From assembly GCF_000150275.1 (NCBI RefSeq), contig NW_002060947.1, forward strand, positions 4,766,786-4,830,785: a stretch of DNA of 64,000 bases, in the 5' to 3' direction. The notes under the pieces are model-generated. The model saw only the letters and a program-made list of their open reading frames with translations, was not told the DNA's origin and did no database searches. Position 1 is the stretch's first letter, and each line of letters starts with the position of its first letter. The DNA is from Trichoplax adhaerens. Taxonomy: Eukaryota; Placozoa; Uniplacotomia; Trichoplacea; Trichoplacidae. A program made the translations under genes and the position numbers. Below are positions 13,470 to 26,600 of the stretch, piece by piece.

Positions 13470-13980
13470 TCGATGATCCGATAAATAATTATTATAATCA
13501 ATTAATACGTGTACTGAATAAATAAGTGTAGGAGATATAATAATCTATCCAAATCCCTACCATTTACGGTAAAGCACAGTATTCGCTCGTACTGTATACT
13601 AAGTACAGAGAGCTATTAGAGAAGTTATATGATTTTATAAGACTAATGTTTACTGCACTAGTACATCGCATGCGTAAGCAATATAAATAATGATGTTGTT
13701 CAGTACCGTGTGAGGACTAAGGACTACTTTTAATTTGATTATTTACACGCCTGATAGAAAATGAGAGAATATAGCGCAGTCTTGTATTAGCCATAAAAGG
13801 GATCACAAATTTTAAGCCGTTTAATTGTCTTTGGTATGTTTATTAATACTAACTTTTATTAGCATAAAACAAGTAATTGCTGGAAAGACAAAATTACTAA
13901 TATAAACCAACGCATGTAGAGAATCGTATTGATACAAAAAAATTTTAATTTAAAGCAATTTTTTGTAATAACTACTTAGA

Positions 13981-14214
13981 TTATCTATCGGAATCGGAGA
14001 TGAGATACCGAATAAAGTTAACCACGATTCTATAATTATCACCATATTTCTTTATGAGCGATAATCCAACCCATGCGCTTTGTATAAAATCGATATGCTT
14101 ATTTCTGGATAAGTTCATTATAGCCAGTGGTTCCGGATAGATGTATCGATTCGTTGATTTGATAGATGATATTAAAAACATTAAATATATAAAAATATAT
14201 TTGGCCAAGGTTAG
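13981..14214 (-). CDS. Candidate terminal exon or separate small ORF, copy 2
   Basis: Counterpart of 3578-3811 with the same length, the same acceptor context (tttag) and the same ending SDSDR and TAA. The central RYIYPEPLAIMNLSRNKHID is identical to copy 1. Changes sit mainly in the hydrophobic start (for example His to Tyr and Leu to Ser) and at a Lys/Gln and an Ile/Val position. The absence of indels supports coding. Connection to the peptide gene upstream is unproven. Confidence 0.35.
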   Translation of the reverse strand, partial: LTLAKYIFIYLMFLISSIKSTNRYIYPEPLAIMNLSRNKHIDFIQSAWVGLSLIKKYGDNYRIVVNFIRYLISDSDR

Positions 14215-14594
14215 CTAAATTACTAAATTAACGATGAGTTCAATTATCGATATTAATTGAATTAAATTAATTAGCGTATTCTTAAAGATGATATTTAAGT
14301 ATTGCCGTAAGGTAATTATCTACATTAGTATCGATAGTATAACTAACCTTTCCCTATAGTATCATAGGCCCAAATAGGACAAACGACATAAGTTGAATAA
14401 AAATACGAAATTGGCAAAGATTAGTTTTAGAAGCATTTACGATTATAGTATGTATATTACATGATGTGGAGTAAGTACATTTTAATTTTCATAAATTTTA
14501 TTTTTATGATAGTTAGATAACCGTCAATGGCTAAGCAAATTATGTGCTACGAATTAATGAAGGGAATACTTATTTTGTTTACTATAGAACTTAC

Positions 14595-15458
14595 ACTTCG
14601 ACGACGGCGTATATAGCGGCGACGACGGTAAACAACACGGCGACGGCGACTCCACTGTGTAAAAATTATTAATTGTTAAATCTTGTTAGTGTTATTGATA
14701 TCAAAAAATAAAGGAAGCAGTTCTGTAACACTAGCGTTGAATCAATTAGTGTTTTCATGAATTAATTTGTATTTGCATATGCGGACGTTTTACCCATTTA
14801 TATAGACTACTCCATTTCACAGTTTATAATAAATTACTTACCCACCAAGCCTTCTGCTCATTGATTTTTAATCCATGGTAAGAAGATAGTGTAACAAGCA
14901 ATAGTTTATAATTAGTACAGAAATCGAATGTTTTTATATCGTATTATAAGTAGGTAAATAATTAGAGATGTCGATGAAGATATTTCTAAGACAACTAGTA
15001 TCTATTATACAGATCAGATCAAAGACTAGAAAAACGAAATTTTAACCTAATCGTTACCAAGCAGGATCCGTAAGAAGGTATGTAGTTATTAGTTATTTTT
15101 GTGATTGACTTACTCAGGTCATTTTTAGTAAATGTGACAATGGTATTTACAAATAACTTGCCTTAACGACTTCGGCTTTCACTTCGTCATCCTGAAATCG
15201 TATTAATAAAACTGCTATTTTTTCTTTATAATTGATTGATAAATTTAGAGTTATGATTTATTTTGTTTAAGTCTTTATACAGTTGAGACTTTAACTTACG
15301 ATATCGCTTTCCAGAAGAGCCTTTAGATCTTCTTCATCTACATCACGCATTTCGGTTTCTTTAGCCGAGACTTCATTTTGTTCAGGAGCTTCTTCTTCGA
15401 TTGCGAAAGCAACCGCGAAGAATAATAAGGTAGCAACTAACATAAGCTTCGTGTTCAT
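14595..15458 (-). CDS. Arginine-rich secreted peptide precursor, copy 2
   Basis: Paralogue of the precursor at 4184-5083. Exon 15463-15300 (ATG at 15458) again has 53 codons. Only two residues change from copy 1: Ile to Met inside the signal peptide and Asp to Ala in the acidic pro-region. Exon 14654-14595 joins in phase 0 after acceptor acacag and encodes just 20 residues: Trp-Ser, then three RRRR blocks separated by VVY and YI, ending in Ser before GTAAGT. One repeat unit is therefore missing relative to copy 1 and the spacers have changed, while the Arg blocks stay intact. Without use of the final donor the frame would end at TAG 14547. Same inferred role as copy 1: a secreted, processed cationic peptide, possibly antimicrobial. 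Confidence 0.72.
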
Positions 15459-15963
15459 GTTTCCTGATTAGACAGAAGCATAATTAAATAATGAAGGTTA
15501 GAAATTTAGTTGATGATGAAAAGTGATAGTAGTATAAACCAACTGTTGCACTTAAAGAACATGAAGATTTTATATTATGACGATAAAATATAAGAATAAG
15601 GATATGCATCGTAATATATTAGAGAAAATGAATTTAATATCGAGATGTAAGGATAATTAAAAGTCACTCTTACAAAATTTTTGATAGTCGCGTAAAATTC
15701 TCGAAAGAATTTGTCATAATTTCATAATACTAAGGTAAAACTATATCTGTGCTAAATAATTTCAAAATGCATATACTACTAATCTTGTCTCATCGATAAA
15801 GTGAGGGAGCTAGCATTTAGTATAGAAGCTTGACGAAATTTTAGTCTTCAATTTTAAATATACGGGTATACTTTGTTTATAGCACTCACATTCTATGAAG
15901 ACTACAAACAACTGTGAAATTTTTTCTTCCGTTATAATCTAAGCTAAATTTGAAATGACTTAC

Positions 15964-15990
15964 CAGTTGGTTTAGCAATCACCAAGGCAG
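15964..15990 (-). other. Noncoding first exon, peptide gene copy 2
   Basis: Same donor context as copy 1 (accaactg|gtaagt, donor at 15963-15958) and the same downstream acceptor just before the ATG exon (15465-15464). The 5' limit is only estimated from the TATA box. Confidence 0.55.
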
Positions 15991-16015
15991 AATGATCGGT
16001 TACCGCAAAACTTGG

Positions 16016-16024
16016 CTATTTATA
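16016..16024 (-). promoter_or_regulatory. TATA box, peptide gene copy 2
   Basis: tataaatag on the minus strand, placed as in copy 1, so this promoter was duplicated with the gene and has not decayed. Confidence 0.55.
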
Positions 16025-18119
16025 CTTTTTATGACAGTGTAAAATAGTGAATGGCGAGATTAATTCGTAAACGTACCCCTGCGGTCCTTAATTGACGATG
16101 TCATCTTTGTTACTGCTATCGTAATTGATTGAATATTGAATTTCAGACGATGCTAAGGGAATCTTTCTATTCCTCAGGGAAAGAAGAAATATTCCCACTG
16201 CGTTGCCTATGATACGGTCAATTTGTGTTCAAAATAGCGTTGACAATTACGTATACTAAGATTATTTCATTAGGGAATTATTGATAATTCTTTTGAAATG
16301 TAGAGCTACTTCTTATTTTTATTGATAGTAATTGTGTTAGTATTCTTGAGAGAAGCTTGACATAAAGTCGTAAAATAGTAGAAATTGACAAGTCCGAGAT
16401 ATAAGTTGAAAATAAATTGGAAAATGCAGTAAAGCTTTTAATGATATACGGAATTATTAGGAAACGAGATTAAGCGAGCTTACTTTTATAAATTGATATT
16501 TTATAACGCAATCAAATAATTAATGATGGGCTACATGCATTCTGTTTATTACTATGCATATCGTAACTAATAAGTACGGATGGTAAACACTGCATCATTT
16601 AGTTCAAGTCTGAAATTTTATTGATTACTCGCTCATGAGTTAACAGATTTTATCGTGGCGAGCTGTAACTGCTTAGGTATGCGATCGTATACTGTATACC
16701 TAGTGACATAGGGTTATAAAACATTTGACGAAAAGTTAATTAGGATCATACCGTAACTGCTACTGCTATGATCTCCTAATGTTTTCTAGTCACAAATATT
16801 AGTTTGTAACACCAGGGAAATAGATGATGACAGCAATTTGGCTTAATTGTTTATTAAGCCGTTCAGATTTTACACATATTTGATTTATAATAAGAAAAGT
16901 TGGAAGTGCAATTGTATTGATTAAGTTAGGCAGCTCAGCTAGTTCGATAGCTATATGTTGTCGAAAGGTTGCTGGGTAATTATCTCTTTTCCATACCTTT
17001 CCATCTATTCTTGTCCCATCTTGTATTCTTATTGGGTAGCTACTTTCAGTCGTAGTTCGCGTATACTTAATTACAGATAAATTGTGATAATAGAGTACAG
17101 TTATTCACTAGGATAGAATTAATTTGAATGTCGTACGTATTACTGTTTACGACGCAATTAATTATTCATATTGTAAAATGGGCAGTGCCAGGAGTAAAAT
17201 ATTGAGTCAGTTGATGTACATTAGAGATATCAGAGAACTAGGGTCTGTATTATACATTGTTATCAGCTATTCAGAGATTACTGCATTATTATGATCTAAA
17301 TAGTCAATCATAGTATGCAGATTTAGGGTATCAGTAAATTTTCGGTTATTCGTTTGGGAAATCAATACGCGATCTACTTTCTTGTAATATGTCATGCCAC
17401 TTGGCTTAAGAAAATTCCTTGAGGTAGTCTATATACAAGGCAATGGCTTTTCAATGCTGAGCAGGTTATCATAAATCATTAAATAAGCTTGATTTTCATC
17501 GTAGACGTAATCTGAACGGCAATGCTTTTTATTCTGTAGGGAATAACATGTACCGCTATTGTTATATGTGTTCTCTTTAGCAAAGACAAGAAAGAGCATG
17601 CAAAATTATAACCTCTTTTGTTGCTGTAGATGTATTGCATATTCCTGCTGAGCTTCATATAATAATTTCAGATGATCTAAATAGCAGAATAATGATCGAA
17701 AAGTCAGACTCGTCAATATTTTTAGAAAGCATTAATGAAAAATTAAATAATAGAAGTTATTATGATTAATTCAAATCTCGTATTTAATGCTTCTTTCTTA
17801 AGATGTTGTTGTGGTCAAAGGGCAGTGGAGAAACTTAATTGGAGATAGAGGCATTAAACTAGACTTAACTATTTTGATATTAATGCTTTTATTGATAAGA
17901 AACGTAGATAGTAACCTTTTTGTCGGCTAAGTACAGATAATATAAGACCGCCTATTGCACTAATAATGAAATGACAAAGTTTAATAACGCATAATAGAAG
18001 ATTAGACCGTGCTGTAATAGCTAACATATTTTCAATAAATCTTAAATTTAATACTTTCAACCTATTATTTTCAGTATGTATGCATAGGAGTATATTAAAT
18101 TATTCCTTAAGCAGCTGCT

Positions 18120-18395
18120 TGTTTCAAACACAAAAGCGCTCCAAAGAGTAGCTATCTTTAATATTGTATATTAATGGATTGTCATACAGTACACTCACTT
18201 ACCTAATAATTAATTTTGCGAAAAGCGACTTTTACTACCTATTCTTTTCTATACATCTCCATATATCAAAACAATGCATAGGTAAAATTTATACTGAAAT
18301 TCAAAAGCAACAGCTACTGTAAAGTCGATGACCCTATAAAACTGAATTAGCTTTAGATTTCAATTTAATCAGCTGTTATTCTACCGGTTGGAGGT
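18120..18395. repeat. Third, truncated copy of the array flank
   Basis: Matches the block at about 2540-2790 and 8460-8752 (shared run tagctatctttaatattgta) but is more diverged. It follows copy 2 directly with the 340-712-type block missing. It shows that the array once extended further or that the breakpoints recur at this block. Confidence 0.75.
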
Positions 18396-21138
18396 TGAAA
18401 TAAGTGTGTATCCCATCTGATTTAATTACAGCTTAAATTTGATGTAGCCTGCCAGACAACTCCATAAATTATCAAAATAGACGCGATCATTCGGTCAGTC
18501 TAAGTTATATATTTTGTAGTGAAATGATGAGTAGACTTCTAATATGAGATTGCAGATCTATCGTAGTGTTTTGTGCTAGCAAAAACGCTAAGGTGCTTGC
18601 TAATTGCAATAATCTAAAGATATACTAATTAAACTTGCACGAAAGCAGGATAAATGTGTGCGAGAGAAAACCCTCTTCCATATGTTATCAGTATAAAGGA
18701 ATGAGATGAAATTAAATAACTTCGATTTGTTTTTATCTATCGGACTTTGAAAGTTATATTATATGATCGATATATTTCATGAGGTTACTCAATTTCTATT
18801 GAATTTAGATTTTAATTTAATCGAATTAGTGACTGATTTTTTGTCAACAATAAACAAGACTTTTGTTGTTATCGTTTTAGTTTACGTTATTTCTTATTGT
18901 TGAGTTAGCCCAAACTTTTATTCTATGAGGAAATAGGGATGATTGCTACGTTATATTCGGTGCCCTGAATCATAGCATGGGGGGGTAATCAAGCCTATCA
19001 TTGGAAATAACATTGTTTTAAAGCTTTCTTGCAATCTCATATTTAGCAATATCTTTGTCATTAATTACATATTAATTTATAATGTCTATTTCTGTGATTT
19101 ACGATCCTTGAAGTAGTAGGAACGAACGTTAACATATTCAAGATTACATCGGAAATTCCGAACGTAAATTGAATTAGGCAATGTTTTACTTGTTGATGAA
19201 ATATGATTCTCGAAATCGTTCCAATAAAATTTTATTAAAATTAAAGATTTAGGTACCTTAGTTTGGACTGCACGGTCAGGATTATTACGATTTTTTAATT
19301 ACTATTAAAGCAGAATTGTATATAAAATTGTTTATTACAGTGTTTACTTAGATATTCAAAAATTACTTACTTGCAACACTAACAACGAAAATAACGATCA
19401 TTACTACTATAATTAAGTATTCTACAAAATCGTTTATTATACGATGGGTTCTGAATAGAATCGGATCCACAATAATTATTCAGAGGCTCACAGATGTTAT
19501 TGGCACTTTTTGCCTCAAATCAGATGATTCAAGTATTATATTCTAGCTAGATTTTTTTATTCAGTTTGTTAATACTTGTTACAGTGCTATGACACTATTG
19601 CAGAGATTGGGGTAGAAATATCTATGCTAGGAAAATCTGGTTGACTTGCCGTCCATTTAATCACTTTCTAACTTTGATATATGGTGTTTTAATGTAGCAC
19701 TGAATTTTTGCGAGATAGTGATTTATATACTTATGTGTCTATTTCCATGTGTATTTCATTTGAACAAGAACTGAAGCAAGCGCAATCGATAGCATTTCTT
19801 GTTATAGCTAAGAGATGAAAACTGCTTCGCGTTCCGAATTATCAGTTGCTGAAATACTTTGATTATAGAGCCTTAATGAATTCTAAATCCTTCCAATTTC
19901 AGAAATAGATTAAAGAAATTATTATAAATCGATCTTGTAATGAATTAATCAATCAAATTCTTAGAATATCTAGTAAGCCTTTCAGTTTCTAAGAGCAATG
20001 AGCTTTAGCTCCGGAGCGAATACGGTGCGATTATTTGTAAACTTTTGTAACGGCAATAAGCTTATCAGTATAACGTTCAACATATTATTATAATGGCAGG
20101 CAGAATCTCTGAAAAGATTTAAAATGAAGTGCTGATCCACTCGTTTATTTTAAATGGTTAGAACTTCTAATATTTAGCAACCGAAGTGCTGATACTGACT
20201 GTAATTATGGGTTAGCCTTTATTCTCATCAAATGTCTCAGTTTATAAAGCATCTATGCCGTAGCGTTCATGATTAGAGCAATATGTAACAAGACCCTATC
20301 TGAAGCTCTAACATAAAAGTACCATTCACTACTTTAAACTATAAAAAAAAAGAAAAAATTCCATGGAAATATTTTTTGTTGAATTTATTAAAGCTGTCAC
20401 ATTTCTGGATTCTGTTTAAAAACCTTATCGCAATTGTTACATTTTATTGGTGTGTCTCGCTTGCAAGTCGGTATCCGACACAAATTTGATGCCCATTTAT
20501 AACTGTTCAAATAGTATCATACAAGTATTTATCTAGACATGTTTACGGTAACCGATCTATTACTTCACACTTTTCTCAATTACTTTTAACTTATAGTGAA
20601 ACTGTTGCACTTGTATTTTAGGCGCCTATACAGTCTATCAGCCTTCGTGCTTTAGCTAGACCCTATTCGGATGTTGTTAGCGAATATAGGATAATACTAT
20701 GTTTATTTAAAAAAACTACTGTTACGTTTTGATTAGCACCACAATTAAAAGACTACACACGTGCATTCTTTAAAAAGATGTCAACATAAACTATGGTATC
20801 AAAAAATAAGTTTTAGATTATAAGTGCAGTTGAAGGCAACGTTATGATTGTTATCATGTGCAAAGCTCTGAAGGGTTCATAACTCGTAAGCGTAACGGTA
20901 GTTCATTTCATATCGGTAAGTTAAATTAGTATTTATAAAAACTCTTTTAAACGCAAAAGTCAATAGCCACGATCATTTATTTTGTATAGCTTTATTGATC
21001 CACTTTATTTACTTGCTGCGTTTACGGCGACGTGAAACTCCATAACATTCAGCAATATGAGAGATATTCTCTGTTTGTTAAGAAAACATTATAATCTGTT
21101 AGTGTCTGGGTTACAATAGGCGAAGAGGAAAGCCTTAA
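18396..21138. other. Intergenic, nothing recognised
   Basis: AT-rich spacer between the duplicated array and the 3' end of the HDAC8-type gene. A run of six G occurs near 18980. No exon chain, RNA gene or repeat was identified. TTTATT (AATAAA on the minus strand) near 20990 could serve the deacetylase transcript. Confidence 0.5.
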
Positions 21139-23652
21139 TCAACCTAGCGTCTTTTCACGAATTTCTTTTACATAAGAACTCTCGTTAGTATCCGAGCGAT
21201 TAGATGGAGAAAGAAATAATTCAAAGTCCGGTCCATATCTATCAAAGAACTAAACAAGACTAGCGTTGGCAATACGAACGATTGACATATATTTTAGGCA
21301 ATTAGCTTGTTAACTTATGTAACCTGATGTTCAGGGATTTGTGTATCCAATTTTTGCTCTAAAATTATAGAAGTTAAATAGCACCAGCATTTTGCAGTAT
21401 TTGTAAAGTTATATCCACCTTAACAAAGCAAGGTAAAATTAGTTTTCCTTTACTCTAACAAATTGAGATTAGCGTTTCAAATAAGTTTAATCTGACAACA
21501 TACAAATCTTACCTCCACCCAAACATAATGTAGGTAGATTATAGGATAGAATATCAGAAAGGCATTTGCCTAAGCTTAAGGAAGTTAAATTAAACGATCG
21601 CATCGGGTCTTCTACTAATCCATCAGCACCAAATTGGCATACAACCGCATTCGGTTGAAAAGCTTGCATAACATTCGTAAATACCCTTAGTAAAGCAACA
21701 AATTACATACTCAGCTCCTGATGTCTAGCTAAGTTACAACCATAATTTCAAGACAGAGTCAATAGTAATTGTGACTAAACTCACTCATGAAATAAATCTG
21801 TGTATTTCTGGTCAGTGATACCATCTTTTAATGGAATATTTAGTGTGTAGTATTGTCCTTTACCTTTGCCAATGGTAGAAATTGAACCAGTTCCTATGCA
21901 TGAACAAGAAAAAATAAAAGAATTAAAAATGTATTCTACAAATTGTATTTTCTACTTTACTCAAGTATGAGGATATTTTCAGTTGTATTACCTGGAAAGA
22001 AACCTGGAGCGTATTTATGAAATGATAAGGTGAAAACTTTATCAGTCATTAAGAATGCATCTTCCACACCTAGCCATACAAATTTAAATGAAACATTATT
22101 ACACATGGCCTGAAAAATAAAGTGATTAAATCTTTTGCAATGTGCATACGTGGATAAGCATTGTATCTTACCATCGCCATGGTGCAAATCTAGATCGATG
22201 TATAAAATCTTGTCGAAAACAGTTTTCAAGTGCAAAACTCCTAGTACAACATCGTTACAATAACAAAATCCAGAAGCCATATCCCTATGACATAAATCAA
22301 AGCTGTCAACGTCTTCAGGTAACGCTAGTAAATTTGCAATTTTTGTTAATTTCGCAAGCAATTAAGGTTAAGTAGTTCGAAGAAATAGGTGATAAATTAC
22401 TATAAGATTAGCTTAAACTTACGCTACCTTTTAGCATGGTGCCACCCACCAAACCAGTTAATAGCAATACTACAACAGCGACTAGTTAGCAATCTAGCTG
22501 CTGTAATAGTTCCACCAGTTACAAAGGAAGCGTAACTGAATACATCGGGAAAGAGGGGACAGTCATAACCTGCAACAATATTCATCGAAAAAACATGAGT
22601 CTGTTACAGTAAATGCGAGTTGATGTTATTGTGAGCTCAATCTTAAATTTTTTAAATAGTTTGTCACGCATCACTTAATATATTAATTATCTTCTTACCG
22701 AGTCCATATTCTGTCATTTCACTTGTGATCTCATCTTCCATGTCAAAGTTATGACATGCCTGTAGAGTATTTACAAAATCACTAGAATGGAAGGCACATA
22801 TTTCTTCAATACTAGCTGGCTTTGGCCTGGCTACTCTAAATGAAAATTGATTACATTTTACAGCGGTAGTGACTAGCCTAACCATAGAGCATGTAATTGG
22901 TACAGATGTACTTTAAGTTGTAAAATTGAATTTTAGCATGATTTGGTAACTATTCTTACTTCATTTTATCCACAAGATTGTAAGCCTGGATTAAGTGATG
23001 GACAAGTCTAGCCTATCAAAATTTCGATATCAGTATGGAGTCAGTAACAGGAAAGGAGAAAAGTCGTAATTATGCTTATCTTATCATTTAGTGCAAACAT
23101 ATTTTTGTAAACTCAGGATTAAAATTTTTAAAAAGTTACGCATGACATCATCTTCTTAGAATTAAATTGTTAACTTCATCATCTGTGACAGATTAGAGGA
23201 ATTATCAAAGCTACTTTGATTACTCGTATAGGTATGGTGTACTAATCTCACTCTGCCTTAATTATTGTCCGAACTGATTACCATTCGATATCTTCCTATA
23301 TTTACAATCATAACTCACTGGCTAGTAAGAAATCATGTAGCACATGATATGTGAACTACTGTTACTATATTTCATTAAAGGTATTTGGTACAGTTAATTG
23401 CAGCACGCTAGATAGTTAAAACAAACTAAGAGCGCGTTTTAGGATTTTACTATCACAGATACAATCTAAGAGACAGCAGGACGGTCATCCAGAAAGACTG
23501 TAGAATGTTTGATGTGTTTAGCTATGTGAATGATTAATTTCAAACTTATCCTATCTTAGTACCCTATCTTCCAGACGAGGCATTTTGCAACATAAGTCCA
23601 CGTACTCTTCACTATATACATATCCAACTTGCTTTTCGTCACTGGTAGACAT
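21139..23652 (-). CDS. HDAC8: Class I histone deacetylase, HDAC8 type
   Basis: Zinc-dependent lysine deacetylase. Ten exons join in phase to 366 codons (human HDAC8 has 377): 23652-23563, 23012-22960, 22835-22699, 22569-22428, 22284-22172, 22069-21992, 21893-21785, 21685-21513, 21418-21324, 21249-21139. All have GT-AG borders; one donor (GTTACA after 21324) is weak. The catalytic set is intact: the His pair in GWHHAKR (about 137-138), zinc ligands in DLDLHHGDG (D173, H175) and GADGLVEDP (D267), and the transition-state Tyr after GGGG (Y301). The short C-terminus ([16 protein letters not shown]) and lack of the long tail of HDAC1/2/3 point to HDAC8. Start is the first ATG of an exon giving [20 protein letters not shown], matching the family N-terminus. 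Nuclear and/or cytoplasmic role from family knowledge. Confidence 0.95.
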
Positions 23653-26600
23653 TTCTAGACTTGATTGCGGCATCGATAATATATATAATTTATAATTAGA
23701 TGCACATGCTGTATATATCGCATTCAATAAATTTCTATCAAAGCTACTTCTTAGCTTCTGCTACGTAATAATGGAGAAAACTATTAGTTGTAAATATTTC
23801 AATTAATGATTATTCCGTTGTAGGAAAATATACTATACCAACAAGCAATCTGACTTTGCAACGGAGAACGTAGTACTTTAATTTATATATTATTTGTATA
23901 AGTTTAGCTCTGGCTGTTGCTGGATACTACATTCTTACATCGCTTTAGTACGTGGTACGTCATTATTGAGTACATATTGCACAGGTTGTAATAAAAGTGG
24001 CATTGATCAATTTATTATTAATATCAGTAATACATTATGTGAATAATAGCCTACGTCTTATTTTGTTGAATTTACAGTATAATGTACCTGAATGAGTGAT
24101 TTAACTTTGTCGGTGCACTGAAATATGACTACTTGGTTAATAATTAATTACCTGTACTAATTGATGCTGTGACTAATGCCTACTAAAGTGCTGTTTTAAT
24201 AGGATACCAGATACCGTTTTTGGCAAATTCTTAGTCTATTATCGTCAATCTAGATATACATGGGTATTGATATATTATCTTAATGCCTATACTGTAGTTA
24301 GACTATTACATAATAGAATCCGGTTCATAACAAAGTAGTGTTAATCAATAAACGCGTTGTAATGGAGTTCAAGCTGGATAGCAATTATGATTGTCAGGCA
24401 ATATGTGAGTATATGCAGTCTTGCAAGATATACGTAAATGTACATAAAATAATTGTGGATTTCTACATTTACCGTTAGTACTAAAATTGTACTTATACCT
24501 AGGGCAGTACCTCATTAGCTACCAGTAGTATTCGATTGCAAAGGTACTCTTGCATAAACACGCGTTGTCAGTGCTAAAGCGAATTACGCAGACGTTGAGT
24601 CAGACTGGCGAATTAATGCAAGAACAAGCTCGAAAATAAAATCATCATGTAGCATTCCGTAGGATTTAGGCATTTCTTTTCGTTCTACTAGTGTGTAAGT
24701 ACTTACCATTCATATATTCGATATTTCTACTTCTCGTCTTAACCATTAATAAGACAGAATGGATTGATATTAAAGTAGGATGACATTGCAAACTGCGACG
24801 ACTCTATAGTTGTAGCCATGAATAGCAAAAACAAATTACAAACATTACTTTCAGGGTCAAATTACTTTTACAAGAGATCACTACGATAGTTTGCTGTGCT
24901 GTAGAGTACAAGTAAGTATTTGGATGATGTCATATCAGTTCAATAGTAGCTGCATACGTACAGTTATCGATCAAACTGCCAAAATTGAGCAACCTCGAAT
25001 TATATAAATGAAATCGATTAAATATAATATAATATAAAATTAGCAGTTACACATTGTAAACAGCTGACAGGTGGGGTGTCCAGGATAGCTGTAACATTAC
25101 AGTGTACAGTACTGATACACAGTACCGTACTGTAACACTGTACTGTACACTGTATCCAACGAATCTGTAGTACTAACTTACTCAATGGCTCAAGTGTGCA
25201 AACCAAAAAGTATGGCGTACTAAATTGTTGCGTCTAGTAGTCCATGCTACATACTATAAGTATAGAAATTTGTAATTGATAAAGACACTGTACAATGTAG
25301 CGTACAAAAGTCTATAATTTGATACAAACATCGTGAACATTTCATGAATATTTCTGGTTGGTTTTGCACAGTATATTATGGCGTACAGTTATTATCCCTT
25401 CCCCAACTTGTTTGCATTTCCGCCATAGAGGCATTCCTGTTATGGTTCTATAGTATACAGTAATGGACTACAAGAAGTACACGTTAATATTGACCTGAAA
25501 TTAGCTTGACAGTTTTGAAGCATGATACAGTAGTAACTAGTAACAGTACGTCAACAAATGGGGACCATTTTATCAAGAGTCAATTGCAGAATCTCTCTGC
25601 TAACGATGATTATAATTAGCTAAAATAAATAAGTCTACAGTAGTACTGTAAGTAGCATCAAGGATCAATATCTGATTCACCCATAGTTTGTGCTTGCTTA
25701 GCTTATTTTTTTTTTTTACCAGAGATGTTTGACAATAGCAAATACCATGGACTACCAAATGCACTATGCAGTAGTCAATGCAAATACCATTTCAAAAAAT
25801 GAGTGCTTTATACCTTAATACTGTGTACGTAGTCGTATTTAGTATTTAGTACAGTATCGGTCATATAAATTAGTGATACAAGTCTTCATTTGAAGAAATT
25901 TGTCTTGTCTAGCAACACGGATTGAGGTTGTAATTTCAACTGTTTTACTGTCACTAACAACAAATCGAGATTCGTAGACAGAGTCACCAGGCGATCTACT
26001 GTATTGGAAATTTTATCGTAGTCAGAAGTATAGTTGACTTGTCCTAGACACTAGGTCTTCAAATTACAACGATAGATCTGGTATGGGAAAGATCCCTAAT
26101 TATCCTGAACGTTCTACCTAACACATTTAGTATCAGATTTAACCTAGAACATTCGGAATATTGTACAGTATAACTTCTCGATTACGTTTATATTACTTTA
26201 TCAGGTAGCAATAGGTATCTGCTAAACTAGTTCCCAACATCTATATTCGAAAATCTACCACTATATTACGAATTATCGTCATATCAAAGCAATATCTATC
26301 CACTTAAACTTACAGAGTCTATACTATAAAAATAGATATGTCAGATTACTAGCCCTACCGTATGGTACGTTTTTACTTCGTATTTATTAGTCACAGAATC
26401 ACATAAGAACCGAGATAGCAATCGCCATCACCTAGCTTACAGTAGTCTAAATCTACTTAATTTCATATAATAAAGTACTCATGGTAGTTTAATCCCTGAT
26501 AATGAACTATTGCTCAAAGTAAATGTAGTGCCGTGAGTTTAGTGCTTTAGTCCAATTCTTAATTAAATGTAGAATTTCTAATATGTACTACCGTAGGCTG

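Larger units (their letters stand above)
8041..18110. repeat. Tandem duplication, copy 2
   Basis: Second copy of the unit described at 340-7999, following copy 1 almost directly. It keeps all four matching blocks but is expanded by a ~4.7 kb segment (8753-13469) and a ~190-base piece near 15650-15840. Near 13620 it lacks about 200 bases present in copy 1. It contains the second arginine-rich peptide gene. Confidence 0.85.
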
